Below are positions 9,727 through 18,662 of a stretch of DNA of 64,000 nt, piece after piece (position 1 is the first letter of the stretch; each line of letters starts with the position of its first letter). A program made the translations under genes and the position numbers. The DNA is from Mesorhizobium sp. M1C.F.Ca.ET.210.01.1.1 (lineage in GTDB: Bacteria; Pseudomonadota; Alphaproteobacteria; Rhizobiales; Rhizobiaceae): contig NZ_SRUU01000010.1 of NCBI RefSeq assembly GCF_004791585.1, forward strand, positions 156,656-220,655, read 5' to 3'. The notes beneath the pieces are model-generated. The model was not told the DNA's origin and made no database searches. It saw only the letters and a program-made list of their open reading frames with translations.

Positions 9727-10180
9727 CCGAAGCCAGCTGCAGTGCGGAATTTGACCGCCGGGCGGCGCGACCGACTATCTGATCACCGACACGGACGAGA
9801 ACGTGGTTCTCGATGGCTCGGGCGCCTCCGGTTACGACTATACAATCGATCAATTCAAAGCCCTGTGCCCGAACCGGATGAAGCAACGGCAAGCCTGCCG
9901 GGCCGGGTGCGATGCCAAAATGCATCGGTCCTTTTTCTTTGATCGCATCGCCGCAAGCAAATCGCGGGCCAAGGCCACGTTGCCGCCATAATCGCGGGCA
10001 ATGCGAAGGGTGGGTGATGCTGCGGGCCTGTGCCCTGCGCTCCTTGGAACCTGCGTTGCGGCAGCGCGTTTCTGGCAGCCGGTGAAGCGGGTCATGGTTG
10101 GCGAATTGTTAAGTTTGCCGACCCTAGAGTGCGGACAAAGCCGCCCGGCAAGCGATTGAGCGAGAGCGATTAAGCAAAGA
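9727..10180. other. Intergenic region between ldtR and ldtP with a possible gene relic
   Basis: There is no convincing gene. A stop-free plus-strand frame from 9755 to 9991 reads as TDYLITDTDENVVL then DGSGASGYDYTIDQF, which looks protein-like but has no proper start or ribosome site and no recognised family. A 6-bp stem (CGATGC/GCATCG) followed by CCTTTTTCTTT lies near 9909-9943. The ldtP promoter should lie in the last ~120 bases; the motif GAATTGTTAAG at 10103 is AT-rich but unassigned. Confidence 0.35.
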
Positions 10181-11443
10181 ATGTCTGCCATGAGAACCAG
10201 CCGCCGTTTCTTCCTTACCGGAGCCTCCGCGCTCGCCGCAGCCATTGTCGCCGGCCATGCCAGCGCGCAGGATGTGGTCGGGGATATCCTGAAATCCTCG
10301 ACCCGCGGCAATTGGGACGACCAGTTCGACGCCCGCGCCAGCGAGACCGGCAAGGTTGCCTCGACGCTGCCGATCTTCAGCCTGCAGACCGTCGCCTTCA
10401 CCGAGCAGGCGGTGGCGCAGTACCAGAACATCGTCGGCCAGGGCGGCTGGGAGCAGGTTCCGGCGACCAAGAAATTGCAGCTCGGCGTCGACGATCCGGA
10501 TGTCGTGCCGCTGCGCAAGCGGCTGATGATCTCGGGCGACCTGGCGCAGAGCGCCGGCATTTCGACCGCCTTCGATTCCTATGTCGACTCGGCGGTCAAG
10601 CGCTTCCAGCTTCGCCACGGCCTGCCGGCCGACGGCGCCATGGGCAAATACACCTATGCGGCAATGAACGTCTCGGCCCAGATCCGCCTCGGCCAGTTGC
10701 AGACCAATCTGCAGCGCCTGAAGGAAAAGGCCGGCACGCTGGGCAACCGCTACGTGCTGGTCGACATTCCGGGCGCCCAGATCGAAGCGGTCGAGAACGA
10801 CCGCGTCGTGCTTCGCCATACCGCGATCGTCGGCAAGATCGACCGTCAGACGCCGATCGTGAATTCCAAGATCAACGAGATCATCGTCAATCCGTACTGG
10901 AACGCGCCGGTTTCGATCGTGCGCAAGGACATCATTCCGCTGATGCGGAAGGATCCCAACTACCTCAAGGAGAGCCACATCCGGCTGTTCGCGCCGGACG
11001 GCAGCGAGGTCGATCCGATGACCATCGACTGGTCGACGGACGATGCCGCCAAGTACCGCTTCCGCCAAGATCCGGGCTCCGGCAACGCCATGGCCTCGGT
11101 CAAGATCAACTTCCCGAGCCCGGACGGCGTCTATATGCACGACACGCCGCAGCAGAGCCTGTTCGGCAAGCTGATGCGTTTCGACTCTTCCGGCTGCGTG
11201 CGCGTCCAGAACGTGCGTGACCTCGTCACCTGGATCCTGCGCGACACGCCCGGCTGGGACCGCCAGCATTTCGAGGCGACGATCAAGACCGGCGAGAACA
11301 CGCCGGTGCAGGTCGTCAATCCGGTGCCGGTCCACTTCCTCTATCTGTCGGCGTGGTCGACAGGCACCGGCGTCGTGCAGTTCCGCGACGACATCTACGG
11401 CCTCGACGGCAACAGCGAGCTGCAGATCACTTCTGCGCTGTAA
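10181..11443 (+). CDS. ldtP: L,D-transpeptidase with peptidoglycan-binding domain (LdtP-like)
   Basis: A 420-residue cell-wall enzyme. The N-terminus has a Tat-like signal (SRRFF at 7-11, then a hydrophobic stretch ending AHAS AQ near 30). A PG_binding_1 domain covers about 105-165 (VKRFQLRHGLPADGAMGK). A YkuD domain follows, with catalytic H320 (YMHDTP) and C339 in the motif SSGCVR. It should form 3-3 crosslinks in peptidoglycan or tether proteins to it. It is the known target of LdtR in related bacteria, and ldtR is just upstream. An alternative ATG three codons in would keep the Tat motif. A strong terminator follows. Confidence 0.92.
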   Translation: MSAMRTSRRFFLTGASALAAAIVAGHASAQDVVGDILKSSTRGNWDDQFDARASETGKVASTLPIFSLQTVAFTEQAVAQYQNIVGQGGWEQVPATKKLQLGVDDPDVVPLRKRLMISGDLAQSAGISTAFDSYVDSAVKRFQLRHGLPADGAMGKYTYAAMNVSAQIRLGQLQTNLQRLKEKAGTLGNRYVLVDIPGAQIEAVENDRVVLRHTAIVGKIDRQTPIVNSKINEIIVNPYWNAPVSIVRKDIIPLMRKDPNYLKESHIRLFAPDGSEVDPMTIDWSTDDAAKYRFRQDPGSGNAMASVKINFPSPDGVYMHDTPQQSLFGKLMRFDSSGCVRVQNVRDLVTWILRDTPGWDRQHFEATIKTGENTPVQVVNPVPVHFLYLSAWSTGTGVVQFRDDIYGLDGNSELQITSAL

Positions 11444-11461
11444 GTGACCGATATAAAACTG

Positions 11462-11491
11462 AAAAAGCCGCTCTTGGAGCGGCTTTTTTGT
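11462..11491 (+). terminator. Rho-independent terminator after ldtP
   Basis: Perfect 8-bp stem AGCCGCTC / GAGCGGCT with loop TTG, preceded by five A and followed by six T. It lies 18 bases after the ldtP stop. Confidence 0.9.
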
Positions 11492-11493
11492 TT

Positions 11494-11545
11494 GCATGTC
11501 GCCCAAAAGTGTCCAGCAGTTTTGAGGACGACATGCATCGAAATA
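11494..11545. repeat. Second copy of the ATGCATGTCG-type palindromic repeat
   Basis: GCATGTCGCCCAAAAGTG at the left end and GGACGACATGCATCGAAA at the right end match the element at 8772-8862. The ends are mutually inverted (GCATGTCG / CGACATGC). Confidence 0.75.
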
Positions 11546-11578
11546 TGGACTTAAAGCGCGAGTAGCCGGGATCGCACC

Positions 11579-13219
11579 ATGGACGTCGCCGTCTTCATTC
11601 TCGTCGTGCTCGCTTTCGTGGCGCTGTCCGGCGCGCTGGTGCGGCTGGTGCGGGTGCCTCTGCCCGTGCTGCAGATCGCCATCGGCGCCGCCCTTGCCTG
11701 GCCGGCGCGCGGCCTGCATGTCGAGATCGATCCGGAGCTGTTCCTTCTGGTGTTCATCCCGCCGCTCCTGTTCGGCGATGCCTTCGCGGCGCCGAAGCGG
11801 GAACTGATCGAGCTGCGCGGACCGATCCTCGATCTTGCGATCGGACTGGTCTTCTTCACCATCGTCGGCTTCGGCTACGCCCTGCACTGGCTGGTGCCCA
11901 GCATCCCCCTGGTGGTCGCCTTCGCTTTGGCTGCCGTGCTGTCGCCGACCGATGCGGTCGCCGTGTCCTCGATCGTCGACCGCAACGTCGTTCCGGCGCG
12001 GCTGATGCACATATTGGAAGGCGAGTCGCTGCTCAACGACGCCTCCGGCCTGGTGATGTTCCGCTTCGCGACGGCGGCGGCGCTGACGGGCAGCTTTTCC
12101 CTGGCGGCCGCTTCATTGACCTTCCTCTATGCCGTGGCCGCCGGCATCCTTGCCGGCGTGGCGGCGCTTATCATCGCCGCCAAGGCGCTGCAAATCCTCG
12201 GTCGCATCGGCGGCACGCCGGCGGAGGCGCAGGTGCTGGTCATGATCCTGCTGCCCTTCGTCTCCTACCTCATCGCCGAGCATGTCGGCGCCTCCGGCAT
12301 CCTGGCGGCGGTCACGGCCGGCCTGCTCACCGGAACCTCTGGCATTTTCCGCTTTTTGTCGGTCTCGGCGCGCATTCAGGCGATGTCGCTGTGGTCGACG
12401 CTGGCTTTCATCTTCAATGGTGCGCTCTTCATCCTCCTCGGCCTGCAGTTGCCCGACATCATCCGCAAGGTCCCGCCGGAACTCACCAGCCGCCACTGGC
12501 TGTTCGAGCCGGCGCTGACCGTATTGCTTCTGACACTCTGCCTGATCGGCCTGCGCTTCCTCTGGATCTGGATCGGCGATATCGCAGCGGGGATCGCGGC
12601 GCGGCTCGGCAAGCGCGAGGCCGAACCCTTCGGTTTCCGTGTCAGGCTTGCCGGATCGGTGGCTGGCGTGCGCGGGGCGATCACACTGGCCGGCATTCTG
12701 TCGCTGCCGCTCGCCCTGCAGGATGGCTCAGCCTTTCCTGCTCGAGACGTGGTGATCTTCCTCGCCGCCGGCGTCATCATCTGCTCGCTCATCATCGCCA
12801 GCCTCGCTTTGCCGAGGATCGCGCGCGGGTTGGTCGAGCCGGGCGAGGATCCGGGTGCGGCCGAAGAGCGCCGGGCCCGCGTCGGCGCCGCCAATGCTGC
12901 GATCGCCAAGATCGAGAGCCTCGCCGGCGAGGGCGAGGAAGGGGAGGTGGCCGAGGCCCGGCTTGCGGTCGCCGACAGCATCGTCGCCGGTTACCGCCGC
13001 CGCATCGCGGCTTCCGACGAAGCCGAAGAGGCGCGCACCGAGGCCCGTGAAGCCGGGCGGCTGGAGCTCGAACTTAGGCGCGCCGGCATCGAGGCGGAGC
13101 GCACCGCCGTGCGGGCCATGTTCCGCAGCCGCGAAATCAACGATCACACGATGCGGGCACTGCTCTCCGAAATCACGCTGACCGAAGCGCTGCTCAAAAG
13201 CCGGCGGGACAGGAAATAA
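11579..13219 (+). CDS. Na+/H+ antiporter, CPA1 (NhaP-type) family
   Basis: A 546-residue protein with about 12 membrane segments over residues 1-420 and a charged, Glu/Arg-rich cytoplasmic tail of ~120 residues. Family motifs are LVFIPPLLFGDAF, SPTDAVAVSSI (with the ion-binding Asp) and EGESLLNDASGLV. It exchanges protons for sodium or potassium and serves pH and salt homeostasis. The tail probably regulates activity, which is inference. The start at 11579 directly precedes the first hydrophobic segment. The gene stands between two separate units. Confidence 0.92.
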   Translation: MDVAVFILVVLAFVALSGALVRLVRVPLPVLQIAIGAALAWPARGLHVEIDPELFLLVFIPPLLFGDAFAAPKRELIELRGPILDLAIGLVFFTIVGFGYALHWLVPSIPLVVAFALAAVLSPTDAVAVSSIVDRNVVPARLMHILEGESLLNDASGLVMFRFATAAALTGSFSLAAASLTFLYAVAAGILAGVAALIIAAKALQILGRIGGTPAEAQVLVMILLPFVSYLIAEHVGASGILAAVTAGLLTGTSGIFRFLSVSARIQAMSLWSTLAFIFNGALFILLGLQLPDIIRKVPPELTSRHWLFEPALTVLLLTLCLIGLRFLWIWIGDIAAGIAARLGKREAEPFGFRVRLAGSVAGVRGAITLAGILSLPLALQDGSAFPARDVVIFLAAGVIICSLIIASLALPRIARGLVEPGEDPGAAEERRARVGAANAAIAKIESLAGEGEEGEVAEARLAVADSIVAGYRRRIAASDEAEEARTEAREAGRLELELRRAGIEAERTAVRAMFRSREINDHTMRALLSEITLTEALLKSRRDRK

Positions 13220-13345
13220 CGGTTCAGTCGATTTGCTTGGCGCAATCCGGCCAGCAAATTTCGCGCCGCAAACGTGGCGGGTTTCAAACAACTGTGTTAA
13301 TGGCGCGGCACTTCGCAGACCTCCGGCCCCAAGGGAAAGCAAGCC

Positions 13346-14659
13346 ATGTCAGATGCAGCGGTAGCCTCCAGCAAATTCGAATCCTTCTTCGAGACCACGC
13401 TTGCCGACGCCGATCCGGAAATTTTCGGCGCCATCCGCAACGAGCTTGGCCGCCAGCGCCATGAGATCGAGCTGATCGCCTCCGAAAACATTGTTTCCCG
13501 CGCCGTGCTCGAGGCTCAGGGGTCGATCATGACCAACAAATATGCCGAGGGCTATCCGGGCAAGCGCTACTACGGCGGCTGCCAGTTCGTCGACGTGGCC
13601 GAGGAACTGGCCATCGAGCGCGCGAAGAAATTGTTCGGCTGCAACTTCGCCAATGTCCAGCCGAATTCCGGCAGCCAGATGAACCAGGCCGTGTTCCTGG
13701 CGCTGCTGCAGCCCGGCGACACCTTCATGGGCCTCGACCTGAATTCGGGCGGCCATCTCACCCACGGCTCGCCGGTCAACATGAGCGGCAAGTGGTTCAA
13801 GGTCGTCTCCTACGGCGTGCGCAAGGACGATCACCTGCTCGACATGGACGCGATCGAAAAGACCGCGCATGAGACGAAGCCGAAGCTGATCCTGGCCGGC
13901 GGCACCGCCTATTCACGGATTTGGGACTGGAAGCGCTTCCGCGAGATCGCCGATTCGATCGGCGCCTATCTGATGGTCGACATGGCCCATATCGCCGGCT
14001 TGGTGGCGGGCGGCATGCACCCATCGCCGCTGCCCCATGCCCATGTCGTGACCACGACCACGCACAAATCGCTGCGCGGCCCGCGCGGCGGCATGATCCT
14101 GTGCAACGATGAGGAGATCGCCAAGAAGATGAACTCGGCGGTCTTCCCGGGTCTGCAGGGCGGCCCGCTGATGCATGTCATCGCCGCCAAGGCCGTGGCG
14201 CTTGGCGAAGCGCTGAAGCCGAGCTTCAAGGCTTATGCCGAGAGCATTGTCGCCAACGCCAAGGCGCTGGCCTCCAGCCTGCAGGAAACCGGTCTCGACA
14301 TCGTCTCAGGTGGCACCGACAACCACCTGATGCTCGTCGACCTGCGGCCGAAGAATGCCACCGGCAAGCGCGCCGAGGCGGCGCTCGGCCGCGCCAACAT
14401 CACTTGCAACAAGAACGGCATCCCCTTCGATCCGGAAAAGCCTTTTGTCACCTCCGGTGTCCGCCTCGGTACGCCCGCCGGCACCACGCGCGGCTTCGGC
14501 CAGGCCGAATTCCGCGAGATCGGCAAGCTGATCGCCGAGGTGCTGGACGGGCTGAAGGTGGCGAACTCCGACGAGGGCAACGCCGCTGTCGAGGCCGCGG
14601 TCAAGGCCAAGGTCACGGCGCTGACGGATCGTTTCCCGCTCTACCCTTATCTCGGTTGA
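13346..14659 (+). CDS. glyA: Serine hydroxymethyltransferase
   Basis: A 437-residue PLP enzyme converting serine and tetrahydrofolate to glycine and 5,10-methylene-THF. The PLP lysine is K241 in [14 protein letters not shown]; the cofactor Asp is in [11 protein letters not shown] at 211-221. The N-terminal [10 protein letters not shown] and [10 protein letters not shown] motifs are intact. The start ATG follows GGGAAAGCAAGCC. The 126-base leader shows no glycine-riboswitch pattern that I can recognise. Confidence 0.97.
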   Translation: MSDAAVASSKFESFFETTLADADPEIFGAIRNELGRQRHEIELIASENIVSRAVLEAQGSIMTNKYAEGYPGKRYYGGCQFVDVAEELAIERAKKLFGCNFANVQPNSGSQMNQAVFLALLQPGDTFMGLDLNSGGHLTHGSPVNMSGKWFKVVSYGVRKDDHLLDMDAIEKTAHETKPKLILAGGTAYSRIWDWKRFREIADSIGAYLMVDMAHIAGLVAGGMHPSPLPHAHVVTTTTHKSLRGPRGGMILCNDEEIAKKMNSAVFPGLQGGPLMHVIAAKAVALGEALKPSFKAYAESIVANAKALASSLQETGLDIVSGGTDNHLMLVDLRPKNATGKRAEAALGRANITCNKNGIPFDPEKPFVTSGVRLGTPAGTTRGFGQAEFREIGKLIAEVLDGLKVANSDEGNAAVEAAVKAKVTALTDRFPLYPYLG

Positions 14660-14730
14660 CCCCCCTCTCTCGGTTGCGCCTTTCTCTCGGTTGACCGGGC
14701 GCCGCGCATCATCTTTTATCCGCCGGCATT

Positions 14731-14754
14731 GCGCCGCCCTTCATTGGGCGGCGC
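14731..14754 (+). terminator. Strong hairpin between glyA and the secreted-protein gene
   Basis: A perfect 9-bp stem GCGCCGCCC / GGGCGGCGC with loop TTCATT but no T-run. It may stabilise or end glyA mRNA. It also sits only seven bases before the ribosome site of the next gene and could affect its translation. Confidence 0.5.
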
Positions 14755-14771
14755 CGCTTATAGGAGACAAG

Positions 14772-15365
14772 ATGATGCGCATATCCCGTCTTGCCGCCGC
14801 GGCCCTCATCGGTTCGCTGGCCGGTTTCGCTGCGTCCAGCGCGGTCGCCCAGGAGCAGACGCAGGCGGGCACGGATATGCCGGTCACCAGCACCTTCGGC
14901 GGGTGGACCACCCTCATCGATACGCTCGATACCGGGCAGGATGCGCACAAGACCTGCGCAGCCTCGACGGCGTTCGTTGACGGCAGCGGCAGTGCGGGCA
15001 CGCTCACGCTGTCGATCTCGACCGGCGATGCCCTGCCGCCCGATGCCTATCCCGCCATCATGATCACCCTCGACAACAATAGCCTGCCGACCGGCAAGAA
15101 CATCGCGGCGACCTTCGGCGATCCCGGCGTCAAGGTTTCCGCGAAAGTCTATTCGAACGATGCCGTCAACGGCCGTCCCAGTTGGACGGTCGACAACCAG
15201 GCCAAGACAAGTCTCGCCCTGCTGCGCGCGATGCGCAAAGTCACCTCGCTCGATGTCGCCTTCGGCAAGCAGACCGTCGCCAGCATCCCGATGGACGGCT
15301 TCACCAAGGCCTACCGCAACCTCGGCACATCCTGCGGCTTCCCGACAAAGGATGTTGCGCCGTAA
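14772..15365 (+). CDS. Secreted protein of unknown function
   Basis: A 197-residue protein with a clear signal peptide (MMRISRLAAAALIGSLAGF to the AVAQ cleavage site near residue 35). The mature part has two Cys (CAAST and SCGFP) and beta-rich spacing such as FGGWTTLIDTLDTG and VKVSAKVYSND. The layout vaguely resembles the invasion-associated locus B family, but the match is too weak to assign. The start is the first of two ATGs, seven bases after TAGGAG. It follows glyA by 112 bases. Confidence 0.7.
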   Translation: MMRISRLAAAALIGSLAGFAASSAVAQEQTQAGTDMPVTSTFGGWTTLIDTLDTGQDAHKTCAASTAFVDGSGSAGTLTLSISTGDALPPDAYPAIMITLDNNSLPTGKNIAATFGDPGVKVSAKVYSNDAVNGRPSWTVDNQAKTSLALLRAMRKVTSLDVAFGKQTVASIPMDGFTKAYRNLGTSCGFPTKDVAP

Positions 15366-15397
15366 CCCAGGCGGGCGGTCGGGGTAGGGGGCAATAG

Positions 15398-15726
15398 ATG
15401 GATATCGTCTGGAAGGCGTGGTCGGCGGACTGGTCACGGCGTTGATCGTCTAGGCCTCCAAACGCGGCAATGTGCTGCCGGGCATACTGCCGCTGGCGCC
15501 GACCTTTGCGGTGATTGCGCTGCTCGCCGTCGGCTCCAAAGGCAGCATGCCTGGTTTTCGCGAGGCCTGTCTTGCCGGCGTGAAGACCATTCCCGCCTAT
15601 CTCGCCTTTCTCGGAGCTTGCTGGCTTTTTAACGAGCGCCTCGATTATCGGCTCGCAGTTTTGGGCGGCATCGCGGTGTGGCTGGTGGCGGCGCTGGCAA
15701 TCTTCCTCGCGCCTCGCTATCTCTGA
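15398..15726 (+). pseudogene. Decayed DUF3147/GlpM-like membrane protein
   Basis: The full-length family protein would start MDIV at 15398 and continue GVVGGLVTALIV. One base is missing near 15407 (the reading shifts from frame 2 to frame 1), and a TAG at 15451-15453 interrupts the restored frame where a Trp is expected. The rest is intact: GILPLAPTFAVIALLAVG, then GACWLFNERLDYRL and VALAIFLAPRYL. Translation could restart at GTG 15472 to give an 84-residue three-helix remnant. Sequencing error is possible but needs two separate changes. Confidence 0.7.
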
Positions 15727-15781
15727 GGCATAAAAGGCTCTAAGCCTTCCGGCCATCAGAATCGCGAACCCAAGGCTCTCC

Positions 15782-16261
15782 ATGCGCTGTCCCTATTGCC
15801 AGTCCGAAGATACGCAGGTGAAGGATTCGCGTCCCGCCGAGGACGGCGCGGCGATCCGCAGGCGCCGCGTCTGTCCGGATTGCGGCGGCCGTTTCACCAC
15901 CTTCGAGCGCGTGCAATTGCGCGATCTCGTCGTCATCAAGAAGTCCGGCCGCAAGGTGCCGTTCGACCGCGACAAGCTGCTGCGCTCCGTCGAGATCGCC
16001 GTGCGCAAGCGCAATGTTGATCCCGAGCGCATCGACCGCGCGGTGACCGGCATCGTGCGCCAGCTCGAAAGCTCCGGCGAGACGGAAGTGGCCTCCGGTG
16101 AGGTCGGCCGCCTGGTCATGGAGGCGCTGAAATCGCTCGACGACGTCGCCTATGTCCGCTTCGCCTCTGTCTACCGCAATTTTCGCGAAGCCAAGGATTT
16201 CCACGAATTGCTGGGCGAATTGAAGGGCGACGAGGAAAAGACCGAAGAGGACGCCGGCTGA
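15782..16261 (+). CDS. nrdR: Transcriptional repressor NrdR
   Basis: A 159-residue regulator of ribonucleotide reductase genes. A zinc ribbon is formed by C3, C6, C31 and C34, with the basic turn [20 protein letters not shown]. An ATP-cone domain follows ([20 protein letters not shown]). It binds NrdR boxes and senses ATP/dATP. It heads a tightly spaced run nrdR-ribD-ribE-ribH-nusB, a common alphaproteobacterial order. ribD starts two bases after its stop. Confidence 0.97.
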   Translation: MRCPYCQSEDTQVKDSRPAEDGAAIRRRRVCPDCGGRFTTFERVQLRDLVVIKKSGRKVPFDRDKLLRSVEIAVRKRNVDPERIDRAVTGIVRQLESSGETEVASGEVGRLVMEALKSLDDVAYVRFASVYRNFREAKDFHELLGELKGDEEKTEEDAG

Positions 16262-16263
16262 CC

Positions 16264-17391
16264 ATGGCCAAACCTCGACCGAGCGAGGCCGGCGAGACGG
16301 CCCTGGATCGCCGTTTCATGGCCGCGGCCATCCGGCTGTCGCGCCGAAACGCCGGCCGCACCTCGACCAACCCATCCGTCGGCACCATCATCGTGCGCGA
16401 CGACGGCGCCGGGCCGATGATCGTCGGCACCGGCGTCACCGCCGTCGGCGGCCGCCCGCACGCCGAGACCGAGGCATTGGCTGAGGCCGGCGAGCTCGCG
16501 CGCGGCGCTACGGCTTACGTTACCTTGGAGCCCTGCGCCCATCATGGCCGCACGCCGCCTTGCGCCAATGCACTGGTAACTGCCGGCATTGCGCGCGTCG
16601 TGGGCGCGGCGAGCGATCCGGATCCGCGTGTCTCCGGCAAGGGCTACGCCATCCTGCGCGCCGCCGGCATCGAGGTGGTGGAGAAGGTGCTTGCCGCCGA
16701 AGCCGCCGAGCAGATGGCCGGCTATTTGATTCGGTCGTTGAAGAAGCGCCCGGAAGTAACTCTGAAACTTGCATTTTCGAGCGACGGCAAGATCGGTCGG
16801 AAAGGCGCCGGCCAGGTCGCCATCACCGGCGAGATCGCCAGGCGCGAGGTCTATCTGATGCGCGCGGAGGCGGACGCCATCCTGGTCGGCATCGGCACGG
16901 CGCTGGAGGACGACCCGGCGCTGACGGTGCGTCTGCCGGGGCTGGAGAGCCGCTCGCCGGCGCGCATCATCCTCGATCGCCAGATCCGGTTGCCGGAGAC
17001 GTCGAAGCTGGTTTCCGGCGTCGATCGCGTGCCCCTCTATGTCGCGGCTTGTCCGGAGGCCGATGCGCACCGGCGGGCCGCGCTCGAACGCGTGGGCGTG
17101 CACTTCATCGGCACGGAAACCTATGAAAGCGAAATAGCCTTGCCGGAGCTGCTGGAGGACCTCGCGGCCCTTGGCATGGCAAGCGTTTTGGTCGAGGGCG
17201 GCGCCAAGGTCGCCAGGGCTTTCCTGGATGAAGACCTGGTCGATCGCATCGTGTTGTTCCAGGGGCCGGAAGCGATCGGCGAGGACGGCATTGCATCGCC
17301 CATCGACGCCAACCATATCCCGCCAGGGTTCCGCAAATTGCGCGAAATGCGCTTCGGCGAGGATAGCTACGCCGAATGGGTGCGGGCGTGA
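16264..17391 (+). CDS. ribD: Riboflavin biosynthesis bifunctional deaminase/reductase RibD
   Basis: A 375-residue two-domain enzyme acting at steps two and three of riboflavin synthesis. The N-terminal CDA-type deaminase has H66 and E68 (PHAETE) and the zinc Cys C91 and C100 (EPCAHHGRTPPC). The C-terminal reductase has the TLKLAFSSDGKIG strand and VLVEGGAKVARAF near residue 315. It starts two bases after nrdR, and a short repeat remnant separates it from ribE. Confidence 0.97.
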   Translation: MAKPRPSEAGETALDRRFMAAAIRLSRRNAGRTSTNPSVGTIIVRDDGAGPMIVGTGVTAVGGRPHAETEALAEAGELARGATAYVTLEPCAHHGRTPPCANALVTAGIARVVGAASDPDPRVSGKGYAILRAAGIEVVEKVLAAEAAEQMAGYLIRSLKKRPEVTLKLAFSSDGKIGRKGAGQVAITGEIARREVYLMRAEADAILVGIGTALEDDPALTVRLPGLESRSPARIILDRQIRLPETSKLVSGVDRVPLYVAACPEADAHRRAALERVGVHFIGTETYESEIALPELLEDLAALGMASVLVEGGAKVARAFLDEDLVDRIVLFQGPEAIGEDGIASPIDANHIPPGFRKLREMRFGEDSYAEWVRA

Positions 17392-17417
17392 TCCCAAAAG
17401 TGGGAACCGGCATTTCA
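17389..17417. repeat. Remnant of a short rhizobial palindromic repeat
   Basis: GATCCCAAAAGTGGGAACCGGCATTT resembles the common Rhizobiales element with an AAAGTGG...CCGGTTTT core; only one arm is visible. It overlaps the last bases of ribD and lies in the 51-base gap before ribE. Confidence 0.45.
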
Positions 17418-17442
17418 TGGTCAACTTGAAAGACAGAGTCTG

Positions 17443-18060
17443 ATGTTTACTGGAATCGTGACCGATGTGGGTACGGTGGCTTCGGTCAAGCCATTGAGCG
17501 AAGGCGTCGGCCTGCGCATCGACACCGCCTACGATCCGGAGAGCATCGCCATCGGCGCCTCGATCTCCTGCGGCGGCGTCTGCCTGACCGTGACGGCGCT
17601 GCCCGAGCGTGGCTCGAACGCGCGCTGGTTCGAGGTCGAAGCCTGGGAAGAAGCGCTGCGGCTGACCACCGCTTCGAGCTGGCAATCAGGTACAAGGATC
17701 AACCTCGAACGGGCGCTGAAGATCGGCGACGAACTCGGCGGTCACATCGTCTCCGGACACGTCGACGGCACGGCTGAGATCGTCGAGCGCAAGGAAGAGG
17801 GCGATGCAGTTCGCTTCACGCTTGAAGCGCCGCGGCATCTGGCGAAGTTCATCGCACCGAAGGGCTCGGTTGCGCTCGACGGCACATCGCTCACCGTCAA
17901 CAAGGTCGAGGGTACCCGCTTCGACGTGCTCTTGATCCAGCATTCGCTGAGCGTCACCACCTGGGGCGAGCGCCAGGCCGGTGACCGCGTAAACATCGAG
18001 ATCGACACCATGGCCCGCTACGCCGCGCGCCTGGCGGAGGCCGCGAAGGAAGGGCTTTGA
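17443..18060 (+). CDS. ribE: Riboflavin synthase alpha subunit
   Basis: A 205-residue enzyme that dismutates two 6,7-dimethyl-8-ribityllumazine molecules to riboflavin. It shows the two repeated barrel halves, each with a substrate-binding motif: GVCLTVTAL in the first, GTSLTVNKVEG in the second. The N-terminus MFTGIVTDVGTV is canonical. It is the third gene of the rib unit. Confidence 0.97.
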   Translation: MFTGIVTDVGTVASVKPLSEGVGLRIDTAYDPESIAIGASISCGGVCLTVTALPERGSNARWFEVEAWEEALRLTTASSWQSGTRINLERALKIGDELGGHIVSGHVDGTAEIVERKEEGDAVRFTLEAPRHLAKFIAPKGSVALDGTSLTVNKVEGTRFDVLLIQHSLSVTTWGERQAGDRVNIEIDTMARYAARLAEAAKEGL

Positions 18061-18167
18061 TGACAGCTCCTTGGTCCGAATAGACTACGGAACGTCGCAG
18101 CCCACCATCTTCCGCTTGCGATCAATCCGGCTTCGGCCTAAGTCACCGGCAAGCCCCGGAGACTTTT

Positions 18168-18662
18168 ATGGCAGGCATATCCCAACACGGCAAAGCGTTC
18201 ATTCGTCCGAAGGCGAAAGCGCATCTGCTCATTGTCGAGGCGCGTTTCCACGACGATCTTGCCGACGCGCTGCTCGAAGGCGCGACCGGCGCGCTGGACG
18301 AAGCCGGCGCCAGCTATGACGTCGTGACTGTTCCCGGCTCGCTGGAAATCCCGGCGGTCATCACCTTCGCGCTGGACGGCGCCGCCGAAGGTGGCACGCA
18401 TTATGACGGCTTCGTCGCGCTCGGTACCATCGTCCGTGGCGACACCTATCATTTCGACATCGTCGCCAATGAATCGAGCCGCGCGCTGATGGATCTCTCG
18501 GTGCAGGAAGCGATCGCGATCGGCAACGGCATCCTGACCACCGAGAACGACGCGCAGGCTTGGACGCGAGCCCGTCGGACGGAAGGCGACAAGGGCGGTT
18601 TCGCCGCGCGCGCGGCGCTGACCATGATCGCGCTCAAAGAGAAATTCGGAGCCCAATCGTGA
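18168..18662 (+). CDS. ribH: 6,7-dimethyl-8-ribityllumazine synthase
   Basis: A 164-residue capsid-forming enzyme for the penultimate step of riboflavin synthesis. Motifs are [13 protein letters not shown] at 52-64 and [12 protein letters not shown] with the catalytic H95. The segment [16 protein letters not shown] closes the active site. The start at 18168 follows a 107-base gap with no FMN-riboswitch pattern. Its stop overlaps the nusB start. Confidence 0.96.
   Translation: MAGISQHGKAFIRPKAKAHLLIVEARFHDDLADALLEGATGALDEAGASYDVVTVPGSLEIPAVITFALDGAAEGGTHYDGFVALGTIVRGDTYHFDIVANESSRALMDLSVQEAIAIGNGILTTENDAQAWTRARRTEGDKGGFAARAALTMIALKEKFGAQS

Noticed and set aside
10124..12010. 628-codon open frame on the minus strand across ldtP and the antiporter
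   Set aside because: It is antisense to two well-supported genes; its composition (Arg/His/Asp-rich) is that of a GC-rich shadow frame.
13220..13345. Glycine riboswitch before glyA
   Set aside because: The short leader lacks the paired conserved GGAGA-type cores.
18061..18167. FMN riboswitch in the rib operon
   Set aside because: The characteristic conserved blocks are absent in this gap and in the gap before ribE.
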